A stretch of 64,000 nt of DNA from assembly GCA_003170275.1 (NCBI GenBank), contig PNAM01000058.1, forward strand, positions 31,280 to 95,279. The letters run 5' to 3'. This stretch comes from Myxococcales bacterium. GTDB lineage: Bacteria; Myxococcota_A; Polyangia; Palsa-1104. Below are positions 54,258 through 62,121 of the stretch, in pieces (position 1 is the first letter of the stretch; each line of letters begins with the position of its first letter). The translations under genes were made by a program, and so were the position numbers. The notes under the pieces were generated by a model. That model saw only the letters and a list, made by a program, of their open reading frames with translations, was not told where the DNA came from and ran no database searches.

Positions 54258-55772
54258 ATGGGCGAGGTGCATCACGACGATGGGCGCGTCGAGCTCGACG
54301 CGGACGGGGAGCACGAGCTCGAGTCGAGCCCGCTCTACAACGAAGACCTCGCGCCGACCCGGCTCGGCGATCGCAAGTGGTCGACCTACAACTTCGCCGC
54401 GCTGTGGATCTCGATGGCGCATTGCATTCCCACCTACATGCTCGCGTCGGGGCTGATCGGCGCGGGCATGTCGTGGCGGCAGGCGCTGTTCACCATCCTG
54501 CTCGGCAACGTGATCGTGCTCGGGCCGATCCTCGCCAACTCGCACGCCGGCACCAAGTACGGCATCCCGTTCCCGGTCTACGCGCGCGCGGCGTACGGCA
54601 CCTACGGCTCGAACCTGCCCGCGCTCATGCGCGCGATCGTCGCCTGCGGCTGGTTCGGCATCCAGTGCTGGATCGGCGGCGAGGCGCTGCACACCTTCTT
54701 CAAGGCGTTGTGGCCGGCCTGGGACACGCTGCTCGGCCCCAAGATCGCGGGCGACCCGGGCGGTATCATTAATATAGCCGGCGCCACGCCCACCGAGTAC
54801 CTGTCGTTCCTGCTCTTCTGGGGGCTCAACATCCGGATCGTCTTCCGCGGGATGGATCTGTTGCGCAAGGTCGAGAACTGGGCCGCTCCCTACGTGCTGG
54901 TGATGACCGCGCTGCTGGTCGCCTGGGCGGTCAAGCGCGCGCACGGCCTCGGCGCGATCATGGATCAGCCGGGCAAGTTCCCCGACTTTCAGTCGTTCTT
55001 CCCGGTCTTCGTTCCGTCGCTGACCGCGATGATCGGCTTCTGGGCCACGCTGTCGCTCAACATGCCCGACTTCACCCGCTTCGGCCGCTCGCAACGGGAG
55101 CAGATGATCGGCCAGGTGGTCGCGCTCCCGACGACCATGACGTTGTTCGCGGCGATGGGCGTGCTGATCACCTCGGCCAGCGCGATCATCTTCGGCAAGG
55201 CGATCTGGGATCCGGTCGAGCTGGTCGGCAAGTTCCAGGAGCCGTGGCTGGTCGCGCTCTCGATGTTCACCATCGTGGTCGCCACCATCTCGGTGAACAT
55301 CGCCGCCAACGTGGTCTCGCCGGCCAACGACTTCGCCAACGCGTTCCCCAAGCTAATCAACTTCCGCAAGGGCGGCCTGCTCACCGGCGTCATCGGCATC
55401 GCGATGCAGCCCTGGCGCCTACTCGCCGACCCCTCTGGTTACATCTTCAAGTGGCTCTTGGGCTACTCAGGGGGCTTGGGCTCGATCGCCGGTGTGCTCA
55501 TCGCCGACTACTTCTTCGTGCGCGGAAGAGAGCTGCGGCTGGCCGATCTCTACCGGCCGAACGGTGCCTACCGTTACACGGATGGCTGGAACTGGTCGGC
55601 CGTGAGCGCCACGTTGGCCGGCTGCGCGTGCGCCTGGGCGGGGCTTTTCATCCCATCGCTGAAGGGGATCTACGACTACGCCTGGTTCGTCGGCTTCGGC
55701 GTCTCGGGCGGCGCCTACTTGCTCCTCATGCGTGCGCAAGGTCACTCTACGAGCGAGGCCCCTCGCGTCTAA
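54258..55772 (+). CDS. NCS1-family uracil/cytosine/allantoin permease
   Basis: A 504-residue transporter with 12 predicted helices. Family hallmarks: NEDLAPTRLGDRKWSTYNFAALWISMAHCIPTYM (quoted as NEDLAPT and WSTYNFAALWISMAH), the GIPFPVYARAAYGTYG loop, ACGWFGIQCWIGG, and SLNMPDFTRFGRS. The N-terminus is acidic and cytoplasmic. It probably imports uracil, thymine or hydantoin for the operon. Last gene of the pyrimidine cluster, 23 bp after the aminotransferase. Confidence 0.93.
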   Translation: MGEVHHDDGRVELDADGEHELESSPLYNEDLAPTRLGDRKWSTYNFAALWISMAHCIPTYMLASGLIGAGMSWRQALFTILLGNVIVLGPILANSHAGTKYGIPFPVYARAAYGTYGSNLPALMRAIVACGWFGIQCWIGGEALHTFFKALWPAWDTLLGPKIAGDPGGIINIAGATPTEYLSFLLFWGLNIRIVFRGMDLLRKVENWAAPYVLVMTALLVAWAVKRAHGLGAIMDQPGKFPDFQSFFPVFVPSLTAMIGFWATLSLNMPDFTRFGRSQREQMIGQVVALPTTMTLFAAMGVLITSASAIIFGKAIWDPVELVGKFQEPWLVALSMFTIVVATISVNIAANVVSPANDFANAFPKLINFRKGGLLTGVIGIAMQPWRLLADPSGYIFKWLLGYSGGLGSIAGVLIADYFFVRGRELRLADLYRPNGAYRYTDGWNWSAVSATLAGCACAWAGLFIPSLKGIYDYAWFVGFGVSGGAYLLLMRAQGHSTSEAPRV

Positions 55773-55821
55773 AGGGTGAGAATCGATTGCGCATTCGCGC
55801 TCCGAGTACACACTCAGCGAC

Positions 55822-57330
55822 ATGTCGAAACGTCGCACGCTCTTCCCGCTGCTGACCGCTAGCGCCTGTCTGGCCGCCGCCTGCTCGGCGCCCACCAGCT
55901 ATCACCTGGTCGCGGACACCGATCCACTCAAGGTGCTGGTCGCGGACACGCCGCCTACCGACTGGGTCACGCCGGCCTTCGATGACAGCGCCTGGCAGAG
56001 CCTGAGCGGCCCGGTGGGACCGCTCGCGCCGAACGCGCAGGGGGCGATGCCCACCGTGCTGACCCGCCGCAAGTTCGATCTCGGCGCGGAGGCAGCCGCC
56101 TACCACACGCTCACCCTGTCGGTGACCACCACTGGCACCTGGACCGCGTACCTGAACGGACAGTCGGTCGCGCAGGCCAACGGCTCGATCGTCGTGCCCT
56201 CGGGTGGCATGCAGGCGAGCGGCAACACGCTGGCGGTCGAGATCCATCCGCCGGCGGGCAGCGCGACGGTCGACGTGAAGCTGGTGCTCGACGGCCAGCC
56301 CGACTCGAGCACGGCCGGCCAGGCGCAGCTGGTCAAGGGCCCGTGGCTGATCTCGCCCTCGGCGGTCGGCACCACCATCGTCTGGGAGACCAGCCTGGCG
56401 ATCGCGTCGCAGGCGGTGGTCGACGGCAAGCCGTACGACGGCGGCGCCGGCACGCACCACCAGGTGACGCTCACTGATCTGGACGCCTCCAAGGCGTATC
56501 CCTATCACGTCGAGGTCGCCGGTCAGAAGTCCGAAGAGGCGCAGCTCACCACCGCCGCCAAGGCCGGCGAGCGCGTGCGCTTCGTGGTCTACGGCGACAA
56601 TCGCACCGACGGTGACGCGCACCGCCGCGTGGTCGAGGCGATCGAGACCGAGGGACCCGACTTCCTGGTCAACACCGGCGATCTGGTCGACTCGTCGACC
56701 GACGGCGAGTGGCAGGACTTCTTCAACATCGAGTACTCGCTGATCCGCCACGTGCCGCTGTTCCCGACCATCGGCAACCACGAGACCGGCGACGGCGCGC
56801 GTTTCATGGAGCTGTTCCCGATCGCCGGCCGCGTGCAGGGCGCCGGCGGGCAGGTCTACGGCGCCGACTTCGGCGACGTGCACATCGCCGCCATCGACTC
56901 CAACGGCGATCTCGACGCGCAGGCGAAGTGGCTCGATCAGGACCTGGCCGCGGCCGAGGCGCGCGGCGCCAAGCACGAGTTCGTGTTCATGCACTGGGGT
57001 CCGTACTCGTCGGGCACCGCGCTCCAGCACGGCTCGAACTTCGGCGCGCGCGGCAACATCGTGCCAGTGGTCAAGGCGCACCACGTCGAGGCGCTGTTCG
57101 AAGGCCACGACCACTTCTACGAGCGCGGCGCGTCGGAGAACCTGTCCTACTTCGTCACCGGCGGCGGCGGCGCACCCCTGGCGTCGACGGGCCAGATCGC
57201 CGAGACCACCATGACCAAATCGGCCCACCACTACCTGGTGGTGGACATCGCCGGCAACACCGCGACGGTGACCGCCAAGGACCTGTCCGGTACGCCGTTC
57301 GACACGGTCACGCTCACCTCCGTTCGCTGA
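55822..57330 (+). CDS. Purple-acid-phosphatase-like metallophosphoesterase lipoprotein
   Basis: A 502-residue lipoprotein (signal peptide, A-A-A-C lipobox near residue 20). After a carbohydrate-binding-like beta-sandwich (~40-165) come a PAP N-terminal fibronectin-like domain (KGPWLISPSAVGTTIVWETS) and a calcineurin-like phosphoesterase: VVYGDNRTDG, FLVNTGDLVDSS, PTIGNHETGD, FMHWGPYSSG and FEGHDHFYERG, giving the two-metal site. Such enzymes release phosphate from esters in the periplasm or at the surface. Separate from the selenoprotein by 58 bp. Confidence 0.9.
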   Translation: MSKRRTLFPLLTASACLAAACSAPTSYHLVADTDPLKVLVADTPPTDWVTPAFDDSAWQSLSGPVGPLAPNAQGAMPTVLTRRKFDLGAEAAAYHTLTLSVTTTGTWTAYLNGQSVAQANGSIVVPSGGMQASGNTLAVEIHPPAGSATVDVKLVLDGQPDSSTAGQAQLVKGPWLISPSAVGTTIVWETSLAIASQAVVDGKPYDGGAGTHHQVTLTDLDASKAYPYHVEVAGQKSEEAQLTTAAKAGERVRFVVYGDNRTDGDAHRRVVEAIETEGPDFLVNTGDLVDSSTDGEWQDFFNIEYSLIRHVPLFPTIGNHETGDGARFMELFPIAGRVQGAGGQVYGADFGDVHIAAIDSNGDLDAQAKWLDQDLAAAEARGAKHEFVFMHWGPYSSGTALQHGSNFGARGNIVPVVKAHHVEALFEGHDHFYERGASENLSYFVTGGGGAPLASTGQIAETTMTKSAHHYLVVDIAGNTATVTAKDLSGTPFDTVTLTSVR

Positions 57331-57388
57331 AGCCGTCGCGCGTGCGACGAGCTACCCAGTCACGAGCAGTTCTGCTACGCTGCTCCCC

Positions 57389-58987
57389 ATGAAATCCAAC
57401 TCCATCTGGGCCCTGGTCACCGGGCTCGCGGTCGGCTTCTTGATCGGCCGCGAGTACACCGGTACCAAGGGCAGCGCCGATTCACCGTCGAAGCCCGGCG
57501 CAATGGCACCCACTTCCGCCAACGGCCCCACTGAAATTCCCAAAGAGTGGATCACCGAAAAAGATCTGAACGTGACCGATCAGTTCGCCGGCCTGACGCC
57601 ACAGCAGAAGTATGTGGTGCTCAAGGTGATGAACGAGAAGCCGTGCGACTGCGGCTGCCCGCACGGCAACGTCGCCAAGTGCAAGAAGGAGGACCCGGGC
57701 TGCCCGCGCGCGCCGGTGATCCTCACCACCGCGATCGCGCACGCCAAGCTCGGCGAGAATTTCGACACGGTGATGGCTGCCGTGAAGAAGCCGGACTCGC
57801 CCGCCGCTCAGCAGCCCGAAGCGGCGAAGGGCCCGCAGAAGGTCGAGCTGGCGGCGTGGACGCCGACCAAGGGTCCGAAGTACGCGAAGGTGACCATATT
57901 AGAGTGGTCGGACTTCCAGTGACCCTTCTGTTCGAGGGTCGGTCCGACCCTCAAGCAAATCGAAGAGAAGTTCGGCAAGGACGTCCGCATCGGGTTCCGT
58001 AATCAACCGCTGCCGTTCCACAACCATGCGATGGAGGCGGCCGAGGCCGCGATGGCCGCCAACGCGCAGGGCAAGTTCTGGCAGATGCACGACAAGATGT
58101 TCGAGAACCAGCAGAAGCTGGATCGCGCCGACCTCGACGGCTATGCGCAGGCCATCGGCCTGAACATGGGCAAGTACAAGGCGGCGATGGATGGCCACGC
58201 GTACAAGAGCCAGATCGAGACCGACTCCAAGGCCGGCACCGCGGTGGGCGCCAACGGAACGCCCGCGTTCTTCATTAATGGCCTGTCGCTCTCGGGCGCG
58301 CAGCCGTTCGAGGCGTTCAAGGCGATCATCGACTCGGAGATCAAGCACGCCGACGAGCTCATCAAGAAGGGCACGCCGATGGACAAGCTCTACGAGGCGG
58401 AGATGGCCTCGGCCAAGGCGCCGGCGCCTGCTGCGGCTCCGCCCGGCGCGCCGTCACCCCAGGGCCCCGTCGAGATTGCCGTCGGTGATTCGCCGGTCAA
58501 GGGACCCAAGAATGCGCCGGTCACGATCTTAGAATTTTCAGACTTCCAGTGACCCTTCTGCTCGAGGGTCGGTCCGACCCTCAAAACGCTGGAAGACGAC
58601 TACAAGGGAAAGATCCGGATTGCGTTCAAGAACGTTCCGCTTCCGTTCCACGACAAGGCGCAGCTCGCGGCCGAGGCGGCGATGGCGGCCAACGACCAGG
58701 GCAAGTTCTGGGAGATGCACGACAAGCTGTTCGCCAACCAGCAGGCGCTCGATCGCCCGTCGCTGGAGAAGTACGCGGGCGAGATCGGGTTGAACATGGA
58801 TAAGTTCAAGTCCGCGCTCGACTCGGGCAAGTTCAAGGCGAAGATCGACCGGGACAAGGCCGAGGGTGCCAAGGCGGGCGCCAACGGTACGCCGACCTTC
58901 CTCATCAACGGGCACCAGCTGGTCGGTGCGCAGCCGGTCGACGCGTTCAAGAAGATGATCGACGAGGAGCTGCAGAAGAAGAAATGA
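57389..58987 (+). CDS. Two-selenocysteine protein with tandem DsbA-like U-P-F-C domains
   Basis: One reading frame of 532 residues if the TGA codons at 57920-57922 and 58550-58552 are read as Sec (residues 178 and 388). Residues ~5-21 form a membrane anchor; 50-135 is a domain with Cys86, 88, 90, 98 and 105 (PCDCGCPHGNVAKC); ~165-340 and ~375-532 are two DsbA/thioredoxin-fold domains. Each has VTILE[WF]SDFQ-U-PFCSRVGPTL and a cis-Pro loop NGTP at Pro292 and Pro502. Sec replaces the first Cys of the CPFC redox motif. Each TGA is followed after 11 nt by an identical SECIS-type hairpin. The final TGA 58985-58987 has no such hairpin. Likely a periplasmic oxidoreductase; substrate unknown. No clear Shine-Dalgarno precedes the ATG. 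Confidence 0.92.
57920..57952 (+). promoter_or_regulatory. Bacterial SECIS element 1 with Sec-TGA
   Basis: TGA at 57920-57922, then 11 nt, then a perfect 8-bp stem, 57934-57941 (GAGGGTCG) with 57945-57952 (CGACCCTC), and loop GTC. Opening the last pair gives a 7-bp stem with loop GGTCC. A G near the loop apex and the 11-nt spacing match the bacterial SECIS read by SelB. It would recode the TGA in the CPFC-type motif. Confidence 0.88.
58550..58582 (+). promoter_or_regulatory. Bacterial SECIS element 2 with Sec-TGA
   Basis: TGA at 58550-58552, 11 nt, then stem 58564-58571 (GAGGGTCG) with 58575-58582 (CGACCCTC), loop GTC: identical in sequence and spacing to the first element. The only difference over the TGA-to-stem-end stretch is a synonymous TGT to TGC, 9 nt downstream of the TGA. 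Confidence 0.88.
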
Positions 58988-59328
58988 CGCTCAGCCGTCG
59001 CGACTTTGCGAAAAGCGCGGCGTTCGCAGCAGCGGCGGCGGCCCTCGGCAAGGGCCGCCAGCTGGTCGCCGAAGAGCCCGCAAAACCAGTCCCTCCCTCT
59101 CCACCCCCGGCCGCAGCCAAGCTCCCCGCCTCGAGCCACGCCGAGGCCGAAGCGCGCGCGCAGGCGATCTTCCGCAAGTACGGCCATCGCTTCACCGACG
59201 CGCACAAGCAGATGATTCGCGCGCATTGCCTGGACGTGCAGGGCGCGCTCGACACCATGCGTGCGTATCCGCTCGAGAACGGCGACGAGCCGGCGGCGGT
59301 GTTCCGGCCGCGCCCGCGCAAGCGCTGA
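58984..59328 (+). CDS. Small Tat-signal protein between selenoprotein and amidase
   Basis: A 114-residue protein starting ATG 58984, overlapping the selenoprotein stop (ATGA). The N-terminus MTLSRRDFAKSAAFAAAAAA is a twin-arginine (Tat) signal (S-R-R-D-F-A-K); the mature part has a Pro-rich stretch, then a helical domain (ARAQAIFRKYGHRFTDAHKQMIRAHCLD) ending in Pro/Arg. Proteins of this kind often sit next to oxidoreductases or amidases but no family name is clear. Tat export would carry it folded, perhaps with a cofactor. Its stop overlaps the amidase start as TGATG. Confidence 0.78.
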   Translation: MTLSRRDFAKSAAFAAAAAALGKGRQLVAEEPAKPVPPSPPPAAAKLPASSHAEAEARAQAIFRKYGHRFTDAHKQMIRAHCLDVQGALDTMRAYPLENGDEPAAVFRPRPRKR

Positions 59329-60725
59329 TGCTCGGCGACGACGTGCTCTACCTGTCGGTGCGTGAGCTCGGCGAGCGAATCCGCGCGCGCAAGCTGTCGC
59401 CCGTCGAGCTGACCGATGCCTATCTGGCGCGCTCGCAGAAGCTGGGCAAGCAGCTCAACGCCTACGTCACGCTCACCGCCGAGTCGGCGCGCGCGCAGGC
59501 GCAAGCGGCCGAGCGCGAGATCAAGAGTGGAAAGTATCGCGGTCCGCTGCACGGGATTCCATACGCGGTGAAAGATCTGATCGCGGTCGCGGGCCATCCG
59601 ACCACCTGGGGCGCGCGGCCGTTCAAGGACCAGCGCTTCCCCGCGGACGCGACGATCATCAAGCGCCTCGGCGACGCCGGCGCGATCCTCCTCGGCAAGG
59701 CGGCGATGATCGAGCTCGCCGGCGGGTTCGGCTATGGCAGCGGCGCCGCCTCGCTGACCGGCGCGGCGATCAATCCGTGGGACGCGAGCTGCTGGACCTG
59801 CGGCTCGTCGTCGGGCTCGGGCGCGATCGTCTCCGCCGCGCTGGCCGCGTTCGCGATCGGCTCCGAGACCTGGGGATCGATCTTGTGCCCGGCGGCGCAC
59901 TGCGGCGTGACCGGCCTGCGGCCGACCTACGGGCGCGTGAGCCGCCACGGCGCGATGGCGCTGTCGTATTCGCTCGACAAGCTCGGGCCGCTCGCGCGCA
60001 GCGTCGAGGACTGCGCGCTGGTGCTCGCCGCGATCGCCGGCCACGATCCGGCCGATCCCGCGTCGCTGCCCGACGCCGCGTACGCGCCGTCGACGAAGCT
60101 GCCGGCCGCGCGCTCGCTACGCGTGGGCTGGGTGACCGACCAGGCCCAGGGCATGTCCTCCGGCGTGGCGGCGGCGTTCGGCGTCGCGCGCGCCGCGCTG
60201 GAGAAGAGCGGCGTGACGATCGCGGACACCATGCTTCCGAGCGGGCCGTGGGGCGCTGCGGCCTGGATGGTGATCGAGTGCGAGGGCGCCAGCGCGTTTC
60301 AGTCGCTGATCGAGTCCGGCCGCATCGGCGAGGTGAGCGATCCCTCGCTGATGACCGGCGCGTACGTCGCCGCGGAGATCCCCGCCTCCGATCTGATGCG
60401 CGCCTTTCGCATCCGTCAGGCGTTGGTCAGCAAGCTCGATGCGGTGTGGGACAAGTTCGATGTGCTGGTCGGCCCCTCGCGCGGCGAGACCGCCTACAAG
60501 CTGACCACCAACCTCGAGACCGCGCCCGACTACCCCGATCCGATGGGCGCGTGCGGCAACTTCGCCGGCCTGCCCGCGATCGGCGTGCCGTGCGGCCTGG
60601 TCGGTGGGCTGCCGATCGGCCTGCAGTTCCTCGCCGCGCCCCTCGAAGAAGCAAAAATCATAAGTATTGCTGGGCACTTCGAGAAGATCACCGACTGGCA
60701 CACGCGCCGACCGCCCCTCGCCTGA
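59328..60725 (+). CDS. Amidase-signature-family hydrolase
   Basis: A 465-residue amidase. Ser-cisSer-Lys triad: Lys82 (HGIPYAVKDLI), cis-Ser162 (CGSSSGSG) and nucleophile Ser184 (GSETWGSILCPA). C-terminal LPAIGVPCGLVGGLPIGLQF is typical. GatA-like proteins of this kind act on amides; without GatB and GatC nearby this is not likely the tRNA amidotransferase. Start ATG 59328 overlaps the stop of the Tat-signal gene, so it is co-translated with the selenoprotein operon. Substrate unknown; no signal peptide seen. Confidence 0.9.
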   Translation: MLGDDVLYLSVRELGERIRARKLSPVELTDAYLARSQKLGKQLNAYVTLTAESARAQAQAAEREIKSGKYRGPLHGIPYAVKDLIAVAGHPTTWGARPFKDQRFPADATIIKRLGDAGAILLGKAAMIELAGGFGYGSGAASLTGAAINPWDASCWTCGSSSGSGAIVSAALAAFAIGSETWGSILCPAAHCGVTGLRPTYGRVSRHGAMALSYSLDKLGPLARSVEDCALVLAAIAGHDPADPASLPDAAYAPSTKLPAARSLRVGWVTDQAQGMSSGVAAAFGVARAALEKSGVTIADTMLPSGPWGAAAWMVIECEGASAFQSLIESGRIGEVSDPSLMTGAYVAAEIPASDLMRAFRIRQALVSKLDAVWDKFDVLVGPSRGETAYKLTTNLETAPDYPDPMGACGNFAGLPAIGVPCGLVGGLPIGLQFLAAPLEEAKIISIAGHFEKITDWHTRRPPLA

Positions 60726-60773
60726 TCCTTTTCTGGCTTGCATTGCTCGTGCAAGGACATTAGTGTCAGGCTC

Positions 60774-61499
60774 ATGAGTGGTCGGACCAATCGCCTCCCC
60801 GACGAAGCCCGCGATCAGCTCCGCGCCGAGTTGGTCCGCGCGATTCCCGCGCGCTACAGCCCGGCGTTCCACCTGATCTTCCCATCGCTGATCGGCATCG
60901 GCATCATCGTCGGCTGCGCGCTGTTCCTCCGGCATCTTCAGGCGTGGCAGCTGGGCATGGTGCCCCTGGCGTGGGTGATCCTGAACGCCGGTGAGTGGCG
61001 CATCCACCGCGATCTTTTGCACAAGCGTACGCCGGGCATGAAGTTCCTCTACGACCGCCACACGCCCGAGCACCACATGGTGTTCATCACCGAGGACATG
61101 GCGATGCGCTCGTCGCGCGAGTTCCGCCTGGTGCTGATCCCGCCGTACGGCATCGTCGCGGCGTTCGCGGCCGCGCTGCCTGCGCCGATCGTGCTCGGGC
61201 TGTGCGGCCAGCTCAACCTCGGCCTCTTGTTCACCGCGACGGCGATGGCCTACGTGGTCGGCTACGAATGGCTGCACCTGTCGTATCACCTGCCGCCGGA
61301 CAGCTTCGTCGGCCGCCGGAAGCTGATCGGCAGGCTGCGTCGCCACCACGCCACGCACCACAATCCCGAGCTCATGCAGAAGTGGAACTTCAACGTCAGC
61401 GTCCCCTTGTGGGATCTGGTGCGCGGGACCATCTATAGAGCCGACGAGCGACGGGAAAAGCTAGAGCAGGGTCGCCTGGGGCGCGGTCACCAGGTCTAG
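60774..61499 (+). CDS. Fatty-acid-hydroxylase/sterol-desaturase-superfamily membrane protein
   Basis: A 241-residue protein with about four helices and His clusters for a di-iron site: HRDLLHKR, DRHTPEHHMVF, WLHLSYHLPP and RHHATHH. The pattern of the fatty acid hydroxylase superfamily (HX3-4H, HX2-3HH, HX2-3HH) is present. It would oxidise a C-H bond of a lipid or sterol. Start ATG 60774. Converges with folE; 10 bp between the stops. Confidence 0.85.
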   Translation: MSGRTNRLPDEARDQLRAELVRAIPARYSPAFHLIFPSLIGIGIIVGCALFLRHLQAWQLGMVPLAWVILNAGEWRIHRDLLHKRTPGMKFLYDRHTPEHHMVFITEDMAMRSSREFRLVLIPPYGIVAAFAAALPAPIVLGLCGQLNLGLLFTATAMAYVVGYEWLHLSYHLPPDSFVGRRKLIGRLRRHHATHHNPELMQKWNFNVSVPLWDLVRGTIYRADERREKLEQGRLGRGHQV

Positions 61500-61509
61500 G
61501 AATCCGGGG

Positions 61510-62121
61510 TTACAAGAGATTCATCTGCGGCGCGGTCACCAGATCGAGAAATTCCTGACGGGTCGCGGGCTGATCGCGGAACACGCCGCGCACCGCGGAG
61601 GTCACCACGCGCGCCTCGTGCGCCTCGACGCCGCGCGCCGCCATGCACAGGTGCAGCCCTTCGAGGTACGCCGCCGAGCCGCGCGTCTCGAGCCGCGTGT
61701 GCAAGAGCTCGGCGAGCTCGTGCGTGAGATCTTCCTGCAGCACCGGCCGACGCGCGAGCAGGTGCACCATGCGCGACAGCTTGGAGATCCCGAGCACGCG
61801 CTCGCCGGGCAGGTACGCCACCGACACGCGATAGATCACCGGCAACAGATGGTGCGGGCACATGCCGAAGCAGATGTTGTGCTTCGAGATCACCATCTCG
61901 TCGTAGCGGGCGGAGAAGGTGCGCGCCAGCATCTGATCGATCTCGCTCTTGATCTCGTTGACCGGCTTGACCAGCTCCATGAGCGCGCGCGCCGCACGGC
62001 CCGAGGTCTCGGCGAAGTTGTCGTCGGTCTTGACCGGGTATCCCATCAGGCCGAGCGCTTCGAGGATCTTGGAGTAGGCGTCTCCGAGCAGCATGGCGGC
62101 CCTGGTCTTGTCGTCGTTCAT
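61510..62121 (-). CDS. folE: GTP cyclohydrolase I
   Basis: A 203-residue enzyme making dihydroneopterin triphosphate from GTP for folate or related pterins. Zn ligands: Cys88 and His91 (GMCPHHLLP) and Cys159 (LHLCMAARG), with His157 as acid-base; LGISKLSRMVHLLARRPVLQE follows. The usual C-E-H-H is C-P-H-H here. Its ATG overlaps the mutY stop (ATGA). Confidence 0.93.
   Translation of the reverse strand: MNDDKTRAAMLLGDAYSKILEALGLMGYPVKTDDNFAETSGRAARALMELVKPVNEIKSEIDQMLARTFSARYDEMVISKHNICFGMCPHHLLPVIYRVSVAYLPGERVLGISKLSRMVHLLARRPVLQEDLTHELAELLHTRLETRGSAAYLEGLHLCMAARGVEAHEARVVTSAVRGVFRDQPATRQEFLDLVTAPQMNLL

Noticed and set aside
57334..57349. CGTCGC-GCGT-GCGACG hairpin after the phosphoesterase gene as a terminator
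   Set aside because: The stem is short and no T-run follows; it may be chance in such GC-rich DNA.
57389..58552. Reading the 57.4-59 kb frame as three separate genes or a pseudogene split by stop codons
   Set aside because: All three parts share one frame, the breaks fall exactly at the redox Cys position twice, and each is followed by the same SECIS-type hairpin; random nonsense mutations would not do this.
59328..60725. Naming the amidase GatA
   Set aside because: No gatB or gatC nearby and the context is not translation; amidase-signature family is all that can be supported.
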